The position numbers and the translations under genes are program-made. Below are positions 52,085 to 61,525 of a DNA stretch of 64,000 nt, one piece after another. The notes under the pieces are model-generated. The model saw only the letters and a list, made by a program, of their open reading frames with translations, was not told where the DNA came from and did not search any database. This stretch comes from Acidaminobacter sp. JC074 (GTDB lineage Bacteria; Bacillota; Clostridia; Peptostreptococcales; Acidaminobacteraceae), in assembly GCF_022496765.1 (NCBI RefSeq), contig NZ_VANV01000012.1, forward strand, positions 1 through 64,000. Direction: 5' to 3'. How positions within the stretch are numbered: position 1 is the first letter of the stretch; the number at the start of each line of letters is the position of its first letter.

Positions 52085-53233
52085 ATGAAAAAAATTGCAA
52101 TACTAGGATCGACAGGTTCTATTGGCACACAAGCCATTAATATACTGTCAAAGTATCCTGAAGACTTTAAGATTGTTGCCATTACTGGTAACACAAACAT
52201 GGATTTACTCTTAAAACAGGCCACAGAAATCAGACCTGACTATGTGGTTATTTTTAATGAAATGACATATAAAAAAGAAAAACATCGCTTTGACGGATTA
52301 AACTTAAAAGTTTTATCTGGCTTAGAAGGTTTAAAGGAAGTGGCTTCTTTAGATTCTGTTGATGTTGTTTTAAATTCTGTTGTTGGAAACATAGGTCTTT
52401 TACCAACGCTATCTGCCATAAGAGCTAAGAAAAATGTTGCTATAGCCAATAAGGAGTGTTTGGTAACGGCAGGTGATATTTTGATGAAAGAAGCTGACCT
52501 GCATGGTGTAAAAATTCTACCTATAGACAGTGAACATTCGGCTTTATTTCAAGCATTACAAGGAAATGAATACAAGTGGATTAGACGAGTTATCTTAACG
52601 GCTTCAGGTGGACCTTTTAGGCATACTGAAAGCAAGCTTATTGGCGGTATGAAGGCAAAAGATGCCTTGAAACACCCCAATTGGGCCATGGGAAGAAAGA
52701 TTTCCATTGATTCCGCTACCTTGATGAACAAGGGACTTGAAGTCATTGAAGCCAAGTGGCTTTATGACCTAGACCCAGACCAGATTGATGTTGTGGTTCA
52801 TCCTCAATCTATTATTCACTCTATGGTAGAATACAGAGACCATTCGATTATGGCTCAGATGAGTCTTCCGACCATGGAATTACCCATACTTTATGCGCTT
52901 TCATATCCGGAAAGAAAGCCGGTTGACTTTGAAACCGTTGATTTTGTTAAGATGGGAGCCTTGACCTTTGAAGAACCTAGAAGGGCTGATTTTCCATGTC
53001 TGGATTTGGCTTATGAAGCCTTAAAGAGAGGTGGCTTGTCACCAACTGTTTTAAATGCTTCTAACGAGGAATTGGTCTATAAGTACTTAAAGGATGAAAT
53101 CTCTTTCTACGACATACCTAAGTGTGTAGAAAAAGCCATGAACCACTTTGATAAGACACAGTTAACCAGCATAGATGATGTTCTGTCATACGACGAAATG
53201 ACGAGAAATTACATTAAGGAGATAGTGTTATGA
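52085..53233 (+). CDS. dxr: 1-deoxy-D-xylulose 5-phosphate reductoisomerase
   Basis: Dxr converts DXP to 2-C-methylerythritol 4-phosphate in the non-mevalonate isoprenoid pathway, with NADPH and a divalent metal. The N-terminal nucleotide-binding motif ILGSTGSIGTQ, the metal/substrate site PIDSEHSALFQ and the active-site loop HPNWAMGRKISIDSATLMNKG (shortened) are present. I chose the ATG at 52085 (AGAAGG upstream), not 52067, because of the promoter position. The length is 382 residues. It is followed at four bases' overlap by rseP. Confidence 0.97.
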   Translation: MKKIAILGSTGSIGTQAINILSKYPEDFKIVAITGNTNMDLLLKQATEIRPDYVVIFNEMTYKKEKHRFDGLNLKVLSGLEGLKEVASLDSVDVVLNSVVGNIGLLPTLSAIRAKKNVAIANKECLVTAGDILMKEADLHGVKILPIDSEHSALFQALQGNEYKWIRRVILTASGGPFRHTESKLIGGMKAKDALKHPNWAMGRKISIDSATLMNKGLEVIEAKWLYDLDPDQIDVVVHPQSIIHSMVEYRDHSIMAQMSLPTMELPILYALSYPERKPVDFETVDFVKMGALTFEEPRRADFPCLDLAYEALKRGGLSPTVLNASNEELVYKYLKDEISFYDIPKCVEKAMNHFDKTQLTSIDDVLSYDEMTRNYIKEIVL

Positions 53234-54237
53234 TAGAAATAATAAGAAATGTAGTGACCTTTATATTCGTAATAGGTCTCTTGGTATTCATACATGAACT
53301 GGGACACTTTGTAGTCGCAAAACTCAATGGCATGTATGTCTATCAGTTTGTACTTGGATTCGGTCCAAAAATCTTGAAATATGAGGGCAAGGAAACAACC
53401 TATGCCATTTCTCTTTTTCCATTAGGTGGCTTTGTAGACTTAAGAGAAGACGAAAACGACACCACAAACGAAAGATCTTTTGCCAGTAAAAAACCTTACC
53501 AAAGACTAATGGTTATCGTTGCAGGCGTTATCATGAACTTCATTCTTGCTTATGTTTTAATAGTTGGTATTTTTATGACAGAAGAAATCCAAACCAACAT
53601 TATCGGTGACTTACCTCTAGATATGCCAGCTTATGAAGCAGGCCTTCAAGTAGACGATGAAATCATTGAAATCAATGGTGAAAAGGTTAAGTACTGGAAC
53701 GATGTACTGAATAATATCGCATTTAGCGACCAGTCTACATTTGACGTGGTTGTTTTAAGAGATGGTGAATCACTTTCATATACCATTAATGGTGTTATGA
53801 GTGACGGCTATATGAAAATCGGTATTGGTTCTAAATATGTAAAAAGTCCATCACTTGCCTTTAAATATGGTTGGAATGACTTTTTAGACAAGTCTACCAT
53901 GATATTTGATGGCTTTGTAAAATTGATTACCAGACAAATTGATCCAGACCAAGTGTCGGGCCCAGTTGGTATTTACCAGCAAGTGTCACAGGTTGCTGAG
54001 ACCAACAACTTTAAAAATGTACTTTATTTTACTGCACTATTATCGATAAACTTAGGTATTTTTAACTTATTACCATTTCCTGCACTTGATGGTGGTAGAG
54101 CAGTCTTCATCATCTATGAGATGGTATTTAGAAAGCCTGTAGCCAAGGAGAAGGAAGCCTTTGTTCATTTTGTTGGCATGGTATTCCTGTTTGGCTTAAT
54201 GGGCGTATTGATTGTGAAAGATTTAGGATTATTTTAA
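53230..54237 (+). CDS. rseP: Site-2 metalloprotease RseP (RasP)
   Basis: RseP is an intramembrane zinc protease that cleaves anti-sigma factors and remnant signal peptides. The catalytic HELGHF motif is at about 23-28 in the first helix. A PDZ domain lies near 130-200, and the third zinc ligand is in PFPALDGGR (about 285-293). Four membrane helices are visible. The 335-residue length is slightly shorter than the Bacillus protein. It overlaps dxr and ispG, giving a tightly coupled dxr-rseP-ispG unit. Confidence 0.96.
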   Translation: MIEIIRNVVTFIFVIGLLVFIHELGHFVVAKLNGMYVYQFVLGFGPKILKYEGKETTYAISLFPLGGFVDLREDENDTTNERSFASKKPYQRLMVIVAGVIMNFILAYVLIVGIFMTEEIQTNIIGDLPLDMPAYEAGLQVDDEIIEINGEKVKYWNDVLNNIAFSDQSTFDVVVLRDGESLSYTINGVMSDGYMKIGIGSKYVKSPSLAFKYGWNDFLDKSTMIFDGFVKLITRQIDPDQVSGPVGIYQQVSQVAETNNFKNVLYFTALLSINLGIFNLLPFPALDGGRAVFIIYEMVFRKPVAKEKEAFVHFVGMVFLFGLMGVLIVKDLGLF

Positions 54238-55283
54238 TGAATAGAAGAAAAACAAGACAAATTAAAGTAGGCGACCTTACCATCGGTTCAGAACATCCGA
54301 TTGTTATTCAGTCTATGACCAATACAAGGACTGGAGATGTTGAGGCGACTGTAGATCAGATCTTAAAGTTAGAAGCACTCGGTTGTGAAGTGGTAAGGGT
54401 AACTGTCAATGATACTCAGGCGGCAGAAGCCATATCAGAAATCAAGTCTAGAATTCACATACCTCTGGTTGCTGATATACACTTTGATTACAGACTTGCC
54501 TTAAAGGCCATAGAAAACGGCATTGATAAGTTAAGAATCAATCCAGGTAATATCGGTGATGAAAGTCGCATCAAAGCCGTTGTAGATGCCTGTAAGGAGA
54601 AACAAATTCCTATTCGTATAGGTGTTAATGGTGGTTCTTTGGATCCAGATATTGCAGGCTTGTTTGGTGTGTCTGCTAAAGGTCTTTATGAAAGTGCGAT
54701 GAAACATATAAGAATCTTAGAATCCTTTGATTTTTATGATATCATCATATCCATTAAGGCCAGCGACATTGAGATGACTTTAGAAGCCTTTAAAATGCTT
54801 TCTGACAAGGTTGATTATCCATTCCATATTGGGATTACAGAAGCAGGTACAGCTTTTAAGGGTACCATTAAATCATCCATTGGTTTAGGGGCTTTACTCT
54901 TAAACGGTCTAGGAGATACCATCAGGGTTTCTTTAACAGCAGATCCACTTGAAGAGATTCCAGTATGTAAGGAAATCTTAAATACACTGGGTCTTAGACA
55001 ATTTGGCATTAAGTTTATTTCTTGTCCGACTTGCGGTCGTACCCAGACGCAAATGATTGAAATAGCAAAGTCTGTAGAAAAAGCGGTCGCACATATCAAC
55101 AAAGATGTTTCAGTTGCAATTATGGGTTGTGCGGTTAATGGTCCTGGTGAAGCCAGAGAGGCTGATCTTGGTGTTGCCTGCGGTAAAGGCAGTGGCCTTA
55201 TTTTTGAAAAAGGTGAAATTATAAAAAAAGTGTCGGAAGAAGAAATTGTGCCAACACTTGTTAAGATGATAGAAGAATTTTAG
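54237..55283 (+). CDS. ispG: 4-hydroxy-3-methylbut-2-enyl diphosphate synthase (flavodoxin)
   Basis: IspG makes HMBPP in the non-mevalonate isoprenoid pathway using a [4Fe-4S] cluster. The cluster cysteines are in SCPTCGRTQ and MGCAVNGPGEA (about C262, C265 and C297). The TIM-barrel start IGSEHPIVIQSMTNT is typical. The 348-residue length is normal. It follows rseP by overlap, so dxr and ispG of the same pathway are cotranscribed. Confidence 0.97.
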   Translation: MNRRKTRQIKVGDLTIGSEHPIVIQSMTNTRTGDVEATVDQILKLEALGCEVVRVTVNDTQAAEAISEIKSRIHIPLVADIHFDYRLALKAIENGIDKLRINPGNIGDESRIKAVVDACKEKQIPIRIGVNGGSLDPDIAGLFGVSAKGLYESAMKHIRILESFDFYDIIISIKASDIEMTLEAFKMLSDKVDYPFHIGITEAGTAFKGTIKSSIGLGALLLNGLGDTIRVSLTADPLEEIPVCKEILNTLGLRQFGIKFISCPTCGRTQTQMIEIAKSVEKAVAHINKDVSVAIMGCAVNGPGEAREADLGVACGKGSGLIFEKGEIIKKVSEEEIVPTLVKMIEEF

Positions 55284-55295
55284 AAAGGTATTTAA

Positions 55296-58200
55296 ATGAA
55301 TTTAGACCAACTATTAGACAAGCATTTTAATGGCTTAAAGATTGAACTTCTAAGTTTAAAGTTGTTAAAAGGCAACAATAAGTTATTGATTTTGCTTGCT
55401 TCTGAATCAGTTGTAAAAGATGAACTTGTTGCTAACTTTGAAGAAGATGTAATGACCAATCTAAAAATGGTATCTGGTGTGAACTCCATTTTTAGATACG
55501 ATGCGTCTTATATTAGACCAGAAGCTTTTCTAAAAGAAATCTGGCCTAATACCTTGGCTTTGATTGGTAGAAAAAACATCAATACACAGACCATGTTAAA
55601 GAAGGCTCAAATAGGCTTTGAAGAACATAAACTCAGTTTTTCATTCCCGGATGAGTTTACACAGTCAAAGCTTCTAAAAAATAATACAGATAAATACCTA
55701 GGTGATTATTACTCTAGGATGTTTGATATGCCTGTTCAGGTTGTTTTTGAAGTAGACAAAAGCCGTGTTGATGATATGCTGGTTGAGTACGAACGTATTC
55801 ATAAAGAAGAGACGGCTAAAAGAGCCATGGAAATCAGCAAGAACTACACGCCTAGTGATGGCAATCAATCTAGACCTAATAAAGAAAGTAATGATCAACC
55901 TAAATACAAGTCTAATGGTGGTTCCAAATCCTTTGAGAAGGCACCAAAGGAACTTCCTGAAAATGTTGTTTATAGAAGAACCATCAAGAGTCAGCCCATA
56001 CCTGTTAAAGATGCTAATGAAGAGGAGAGTTTGGTTACTCTAGCTGGCGAAGTCTTTATGTTAGAAGACAGGGTTTTAAGAGGTGGTAAAACCTTATTAA
56101 CTTTTGCTATATCTGATGGTATAGAATCCATCGGCGTTAAGATGTTCTTAAAACCAAAAGAAGCAGCTGCTGTTCAAGAAAAACTTAAAAATGGCAAACG
56201 TTACATTGTAGAAGGTGTTGTTAGAAATGATACTTTTGAAAAAGAACTTGTTATTTTTGCCAATGCTATAAATACACTTCCAGATATTCCAGGTAGAATG
56301 GATAAATCAGAAGAAAAGCGTGTGGAATTACATTGTCATACATCAATGTCTGATATGGATGCGGTTACAGGTGTTAAAGCCCTTGTTAAGCGTGCTATTG
56401 AGTGGGGCCATCCTGCTATTGCCATTACAGACCATGGTGTTGTACAGGCCTTTCCTGATGCCATGCATGCTGCTGGGGACAAGATAAAGGTTCTATACGG
56501 TGTAGAGGCCTATTTAGTAGATGATACTGAGCCTCTAATATTTAATGCTACTGACGAAGATTTTAATAGAGAATTCGTTGTATTCGATATAGAGACAACT
56601 GGTCTGTCAGCAAAGCATGATATGATCACAGAAATTGGTGCTGTTAAAGTAAGAAACGGGTCCATTGTTGACCATTATTCATCGCTGGTTAATCCTCAAA
56701 TGGACATTCCATTTAAGATTGTGGAGTTAACAGGTATCACAAACGATATGGTTGCAAATGAAAGAACCATAGATCAAGTTTTACCGGAGTTTTTAAAGTT
56801 CTGTGAAGGATCTGCCATGGTCGCTCATAATGCCAAGTTTGACATTGGTTTTATTAAGGAGCAGTCAATGCGCCAGCAGTTGGACTTCAACCCTATTGTC
56901 TTAGATACCTTAACTTTAGCTAAGCTTCTTTTAACGGAGATTAAGCGTTTCAACTTAAAAAGAATTTCAAAGTATTTGAATGTTTCTTTGGTTAACCACC
57001 ATAGAGCGGTTGATGATGCAGGTGCGACTGCCCAGATCTTTATAAAGATGATTCAGATGATAGAAGATTTGGAGATAAAGACCTTAAGTGGTTTAAATGA
57101 GTATGCCAAAGAGCATATGATGATTGGTAGAAGAAACTCAAATCATGTGATTTTATTTGCTAAAAACTTAGTAGGCTTAAAGACCATGTATCAAATGATT
57201 TCTAAGTCTAATATAGACTATTATCATTCGAAGCCTTTGATGCCTAAATCATTGATTCAAGAAAATCGCGAAAACTTACTGATTGGATCAGCCTGTGAGG
57301 CTGGAGAGCTTTACCAGGCTGTTCTTAATAACCGTCCTGTGGATGAGCTTTTAAAAGTAGCCTCATTTTATGACTACTTTGAGGTACAACCAATCGGTAA
57401 CAATCAGTTCTTAATAGACAAGGGTTATGTTAGATCTAAAGAAGAACTAAGAGACATCAACAGAAAGATTGTTAACTTAGGGGAGCAATTAGGTGTACCC
57501 GTTGTTGCAGCTGGTGATGTTCACTTTATGGATCCAGAAGATGAAGTTTACAGACGTATCCTTCAGGCTGGTAAAGGTTTCTCTGATGCTGATAATCAAC
57601 CGCCTTTATACTTTAGAACAACTCAGGAAATGTTGAATGAGTTTCAGTATTTAGGAGAGAAAAAGGCAAGAGAAATCGTCATAGAAGTGCCTAATCAAAT
57701 AGCAGAGGCAATGGACAATTTCTTGCCGATTCCAGATGGTACATTCCCGCCGATTATTGAAGGATCTGACCAAGAACTTCGTGATATGTGTAATGAAAAA
57801 GCAGCGAGAATTTATGGTACACCAGTACCGGAATATGTACAAGCGAGACTGGATAGAGAACTGAACTCTATCATTTCCAATGGTTATTCAGTCATGTATA
57901 TTATCGCTCAGAAACTGGTTACAAAATCTTTAGAAGACGGCTATCTGGTTGGTTCTAGAGGTTCGGTAGGTTCATCTTTTGCTGCAACAATGAGTGATAT
58001 AACGGAGGTAAATCCACTTGCGCCACACTATATCTGTGACGAATGTAAGACGTCTGAGTTTTTCTTAGAATCTGATTTAGGTTCTGGAGTCGACTTACCT
58101 GACAAGATGTGCCCTAAGTGTGATATACCTTATAGAAAAGATGGCCATGCCATACCGTTTGAGGTTTTCCTTGGTTTCCACGGTGATAAGGAGCCCGACA

Positions 58201-59621
58201 TCGACCTTAACTTCGCCGGTGTCTATCAAGGTAATTCCCATAAATACTGTGAAGTCCTGTTCGGTGAAGGTAAAACATTTAAAGCGGGTACAATTGGTAC
58301 AATCGCAGAAAAAACGGCCTTCGGTTATGTTAAAAAATACTTTGAGGAAAGAGAAATCAACGTTAATAAGCGTGAGGTGTTCAGGCTTGCACAAGGTTGT
58401 ACAGGTGTAAAAAGGACTTCAGGTCAGCATCCTGGTGGTATCATGGTAATACCAGATTACAAGGATGTAGAAGACTTCTGTCCAATACAATATCCCGCTA
58501 ACGATACAACTTGTGGTGTAAAAACGACTCACTTTGATTACCATTCCATTTCAGGTCGTATACTGAAGCTGGATATACTGGGTCACGATACGCCGACCAT
58601 TATCAGACAGCTAGAAGACTTAACAGGTGTCGATGTAGAGAAGATTCCATTAGACGATCCTGATACTGTGGCTATCTTTACATCAACAAAAACTTTGAAA
58701 ATCGTAGATAAGAATTATTCAGAAGAAATTGGTTCATTGGCCATTCCAGAGTTTGGTACAAAGTTTGTACGTCAGATGCTTAAAGACACGCAGCCATCTA
58801 CTTTCTCTGAGCTTGTACGTATTTCTGGGCTATCACATGGTACAGATGTATGGCTCAATAACGCACAAGACTTAGTGCGTGATGGTATTACAGAATTAAA
58901 ACACGTTATCTCAACACGTGATGACATTATGAACTATTTGATTTATATGAAGTTGCCTCATGGTACAGCCTTTAAAATCATGGAGGATGTGCGTAAGGGT
59001 AAGGGCTTAAAAGAAGAGTACGTAGAACTGATGAGAGAAAAAAATGTACCTGAGTGGTATATCAAATCTTGTAATACCATCAAGTACATGTTCCCTAAGG
59101 CACATGCCGTTGCCTACGTTATGATGTCCTTCAGGATTGCTTACTTTAAGGTACACCATCCAAAGGCATTTTATGCGACTTTCTTCTCAACTAAAGTAGA
59201 TGACTTTGATGCAGACTTATTCTCTAAGGGTGCTGATTATGTTAAAAACTTTATGGAGGAAACAGAAGGGGAAGACCGAATTCTTTCTAAGAAAGAACAG
59301 GATATTCTTGCCATTGCTGAAGTTGTCTATGAATTCTATGCAAGAGGGTTCAAGGTTGGAAGAGTAGACCTTTATAAGTCACATTCTGATAATTTCATTG
59401 TTACAGAGGATGGTCTGTTGCCACCGCTTAGAGCCCTTCAAGGGGTCGGTGAAAACGCCGCAAGATCTATTATGGAAATTCGAGATACATCTGAAATAAT
59501 GAGTAAAGACGACCTTAGAAAACGTGCCAAAGTGACTAAAACAGTCATTGAGACATTGGATGCTCATGGTTGTTTACAAGGAATGTCTGCGACAAACCAG
59601 TTATCATTATTTGATTTCTAA
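55296..59621 (+). CDS. polC: DNA polymerase III PolC (Gram-positive replicase)
   Basis: PolC is the main replicative polymerase of Firmicutes. Domains in order: N-terminal domain (1-215), OB fold (about 240-330), PHP domain (from ELHCHTSMSDMDAV, about 347), an inserted DEDD 3'-5' exonuclease (FVVFDIETTGL, about 427-437, ending HRAVDDAGATAQ), the remainder of PHP, then the polymerase palm with the catalytic aspartates in DIDLNFAG, and a four-cysteine zinc site (CDECKTSEFF ... CPKCD, about 917-950). The 1441-residue length is typical. It ends in LSLFDF, a beta-clamp-binding motif. It is the last gene of its strand group. Confidence 0.98.
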   Translation: MNLDQLLDKHFNGLKIELLSLKLLKGNNKLLILLASESVVKDELVANFEEDVMTNLKMVSGVNSIFRYDASYIRPEAFLKEIWPNTLALIGRKNINTQTMLKKAQIGFEEHKLSFSFPDEFTQSKLLKNNTDKYLGDYYSRMFDMPVQVVFEVDKSRVDDMLVEYERIHKEETAKRAMEISKNYTPSDGNQSRPNKESNDQPKYKSNGGSKSFEKAPKELPENVVYRRTIKSQPIPVKDANEEESLVTLAGEVFMLEDRVLRGGKTLLTFAISDGIESIGVKMFLKPKEAAAVQEKLKNGKRYIVEGVVRNDTFEKELVIFANAINTLPDIPGRMDKSEEKRVELHCHTSMSDMDAVTGVKALVKRAIEWGHPAIAITDHGVVQAFPDAMHAAGDKIKVLYGVEAYLVDDTEPLIFNATDEDFNREFVVFDIETTGLSAKHDMITEIGAVKVRNGSIVDHYSSLVNPQMDIPFKIVELTGITNDMVANERTIDQVLPEFLKFCEGSAMVAHNAKFDIGFIKEQSMRQQLDFNPIVLDTLTLAKLLLTEIKRFNLKRISKYLNVSLVNHHRAVDDAGATAQIFIKMIQMIEDLEIKTLSGLNEYAKEHMMIGRRNSNHVILFAKNLVGLKTMYQMISKSNIDYYHSKPLMPKSLIQENRENLLIGSACEAGELYQAVLNNRPVDELLKVASFYDYFEVQPIGNNQFLIDKGYVRSKEELRDINRKIVNLGEQLGVPVVAAGDVHFMDPEDEVYRRILQAGKGFSDADNQPPLYFRTTQEMLNEFQYLGEKKAREIVIEVPNQIAEAMDNFLPIPDGTFPPIIEGSDQELRDMCNEKAARIYGTPVPEYVQARLDRELNSIISNGYSVMYIIAQKLVTKSLEDGYLVGSRGSVGSSFAATMSDITEVNPLAPHYICDECKTSEFFLESDLGSGVDLPDKMCPKCDIPYRKDGHAIPFEVFLGFHGDKEPDIDLNFAGVYQGNSHKYCEVLFGEGKTFKAGTIGTIAEKTAFGYVKKYFEEREINVNKREVFRLAQGCTGVKRTSGQHPGGIMVIPDYKDVEDFCPIQYPANDTTCGVKTTHFDYHSISGRILKLDILGHDTPTIIRQLEDLTGVDVEKIPLDDPDTVAIFTSTKTLKIVDKNYSEEIGSLAIPEFGTKFVRQMLKDTQPSTFSELVRISGLSHGTDVWLNNAQDLVRDGITELKHVISTRDDIMNYLIYMKLPHGTAFKIMEDVRKGKGLKEEYVELMREKNVPEWYIKSCNTIKYMFPKAHAVAYVMMSFRIAYFKVHHPKAFYATFFSTKVDDFDADLFSKGADYVKNFMEETEGEDRILSKKEQDILAIAEVVYEFYARGFKVGRVDLYKSHSDNFIVTEDGLLPPLRALQGVGENAARSIMEIRDTSEIMSKDDLRKRAKVTKTVIETLDAHGCLQGMSATNQLSLFDF

Positions 59622-59631
59622 ATAAGAACTC

Positions 59632-59694
59632 AGCACATCGAGTGCTTCGTTACTTATGAAAACCAAGTTTTCAAACCAAAAAAGAACAATCCAT
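59632..59694 (+). promoter_or_regulatory. Short hairpins between polC and the minus-strand GGDEF gene
   Basis: AGCAC/GTGCT (59632-59636/59642-59646) and GAAAAC/GTTTTC (59658-59663/59667-59672) are small stems just upstream of the shared terminator. They may only be folding noise or may help stop polC transcripts. Confidence 0.3.
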
Positions 59695-59715
59695 TTACGG
59701 GTTGTTCTTTTGTTT
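59681..59715. terminator. Bidirectional terminator between polC and the convergent GGDEF gene
   Basis: AAAGAACAATCC (59681-59692) pairs with GGGTTGTTCTTT (59699-59710), with one T-G wobble, around a six-base loop. A T-rich run follows on the plus strand (TTTTGTTTC) and a T6 run follows on the minus strand, so it can serve both converging genes. It overlaps the last codon and stop of the minus-strand gene. Confidence 0.9.
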
Positions 59716-60813
59716 CTTGTCTTCATACATGGCTTGGTCGACTTTTGCGATGACTTCTTCTAAAGTAGTTGTTTCAGATGGTCTAAACTCAAGTAGTCCT
59801 GAAGAGAAATCCAAGTCCTTTAAATCTTCATGCATTCTATGATAAGCATCCAGACCTATGGCAATTCGATCAGTAATTTTTTCAATTGTCTTTTTATTGG
59901 TATTTTCAATAAGGATGATAAATTCATCCCCCGCATATCGATAGGCGGAATCTTTTTTATGGATGGCACCTATTAAAATCTCTGCGAAGTCCTTGAGGAC
60001 TTGATCGCCTCTTACATGACCGAAGCTATCATTGATTTGTTTAAACTTATCTAGGTCAATCATAATAAGCGAAAAATTTTGTTCTTTCTTGAAAAGTTGA
60101 ATGAGCCTTGATTCTAGTTGCTTTCTTAGTGATAAGCCTGTGAGGGCATCTTTAGCCATTTCAATTCTTTCCACATGTAAAAACATAAAGAAACATAGAA
60201 AGGACATTGTAGGCCAAATGGTTGGAAGGCCTGTAGCACCTTTGATGACTGATGCAACAATTACCAAGCTTAAGGCTATGAAAATATTCATTACAAATTT
60301 TCTACTCAGTTGATTTCTTTTTATGAAGGTAGAAATCAAATAAACTACCAGATATACCAACTGAATGGTCATGGTTAACAAGGTGCCACCAAGACCAACA
60401 AATTCATTACTGGTGTTAAGTTTGAATAAAAATGGGTATTGAATATTAATAATAACAAACAAGAACATAATCAAATTAATTGCTAAATAAAAGTACCTTC
60501 TTTTCTTTAAAACTTTCCTTGAAAAGTAAATTCTATAGTCTGAATAGATAAACCACATGGTAATCGGCAAAGCGCTTAGGGCGTACAATAATGCATTGAA
60601 TGAGTAGTTCATGAAAAGAGCTGAAGAACCTGAAAGGCCTTCAAATAACCATGAAATCAGTTCTATAAATGTCAGTAACGCCGTTGCAGCTACTAGGTTT
60701 ACATAATATCTATATGTACCTCTATAACGGTTTTCTTTTCTTGTGATATGAACAAGAAGTGTTAGAGTGAATAATAAGGTGAAACCGTAAGTGGTGATAA
60801 CGTAAGCTTTCAT
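59695..60813 (-). CDS. Membrane-bound GGDEF protein (probable diguanylate cyclase)
   Basis: About seven hydrophobic segments (1-205) form an N-terminal sensor region. The C-terminal GGDEF domain (about 215-365) has DALTGLSLRKQLESRL, IDLDKFKQINDSFGHVRGDQ and the signature AYRYAGDEF. AGDEF is an accepted active variant, so cyclic-di-GMP synthesis is likely. The feedback-inhibition I-site, normally RxxD five residues upstream, reads HKKD and is probably lost. GAGGAGG precedes the ATG on the minus strand. A promoter diverges from pgsA. Confidence 0.9.
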   Translation of the reverse strand: MKAYVITTYGFTLLFTLTLLVHITRKENRYRGTYRYYVNLVAATALLTFIELISWLFEGLSGSSALFMNYSFNALLYALSALPITMWFIYSDYRIYFSRKVLKKRRYFYLAINLIMFLFVIINIQYPFLFKLNTSNEFVGLGGTLLTMTIQLVYLVVYLISTFIKRNQLSRKFVMNIFIALSLVIVASVIKGATGLPTIWPTMSFLCFFMFLHVERIEMAKDALTGLSLRKQLESRLIQLFKKEQNFSLIMIDLDKFKQINDSFGHVRGDQVLKDFAEILIGAIHKKDSAYRYAGDEFIILIENTNKKTIEKITDRIAIGLDAYHRMHEDLKDLDFSSGLLEFRPSETTTLEEVIAKVDQAMYEDKKQKNNP

Positions 60814-60842
60814 ACTTGCCTCCTCATCTTACATATACCCAG

Positions 60843-60854
60843 ATTTTATCATAT
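60843..60854 (-). promoter_or_regulatory. Extended -10 promoter of the minus-strand GGDEF gene
   Basis: Read on the minus strand this is ATATGATAAAAT, containing TGATAAAAT. The identical 12 bases occur on the plus strand at 60899-60910 in front of pgsA, so the pair forms a perfect 12-base inverted repeat. Confidence 0.5.
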
Positions 60855-60898
60855 CAATTATTTAATTGTGCTTGCTTATTATTATCTTATTATTCCTT

Positions 60899-60910
60899 AT
60901 ATGATAAAAT
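60899..60910 (+). promoter_or_regulatory. Extended -10 promoter of pgsA
   Basis: ATATGATAAAAT (with TGATAAAAT) lies just before the pgsA ribosome site. It mirrors the sequence of the divergent promoter at 60843-60854. The short distance to AAGGAG (60918-60923) means a very short leader. Confidence 0.45.
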
Positions 60911-60928
60911 ATAAAAAAAGGAGTTTGT

Positions 60929-61459
60929 ATGAAGATACCTAATATTTTAACATCCCTTAGAATTGCAATGATTCCACTATTTATTTTTTTATTCTTTTCT
61001 GACATTGAAAGTAATTACACCTATGCGTTTATAGTATTTGCCCTAGCAGGCATTACAGACATTTTGGACGGCTATATCGCCAGACGCTTTGACATGATCA
61101 CAGATGCAGGCAAGGTCCTAGACCCTCTTGCAGACAAGCTTATGCTAATGTCAGTTTTGATATGTCTTGCATCTACTAATATGGTGCCGCTTTGGTTACT
61201 GACAGTCATGGTAATAAAAGAACTTATCATGGTTTATGGCGGCATTAGACTTTATTACTCAAAGACACAAATCATCATTCCATCCAACAAATTTGGAAAA
61301 ATGGCCACAGTTTCTTTTTATATTGCCATTTGTATGGTCCTTTTGAATGTCGACCATTTAATTGCCTCGATTGTCCTCTATATCGCTGTGGGACTCGCTT
61401 TATACGCATTTTTTAACTATGTAATGATCGTAATTAGAACAAAATCCCAAGAAACTTAA
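60929..61459 (+). CDS. pgsA: CDP-diacylglycerol-glycerol-3-phosphate 3-phosphatidyltransferase
   Basis: PgsA makes phosphatidylglycerol phosphate, the committed step to anionic phospholipids. The CDP-alcohol phosphotransferase motif is complete (DGYIARRFDMITDAGKVLDPLADK, about 47-70: DG-x2-AR-x8-G-x3-D-x3-D). About five membrane helices are visible. The 176-residue length is normal. AAAGGAG precedes the ATG. Confidence 0.96.
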   Translation: MKIPNILTSLRIAMIPLFIFLFFSDIESNYTYAFIVFALAGITDILDGYIARRFDMITDAGKVLDPLADKLMLMSVLICLASTNMVPLWLLTVMVIKELIMVYGGIRLYYSKTQIIIPSNKFGKMATVSFYIAICMVLLNVDHLIASIVLYIAVGLALYAFFNYVMIVIRTKSQET

Positions 61460-61468
61460 AATTGAGTA

Positions 61469-61497
61469 TTTAGCATATGTCAAATATGTGTTATACT
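61469..61497 (+). promoter_or_regulatory. Candidate promoter and operator of the Rrf2 gene
   Basis: TTTAGC (61469-61474) and TATACT (61492-61497) are 17 bases apart. The spacer contains an inverted repeat, CATAT (61474-61478) and ATATG (61484-61488), a place where a self-repressing Rrf2 protein could bind. The -35 is weak. Confidence 0.4.
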
Positions 61498-61525
61498 TGT
61501 TTTAATTGAACTGGGGAGGTATACA

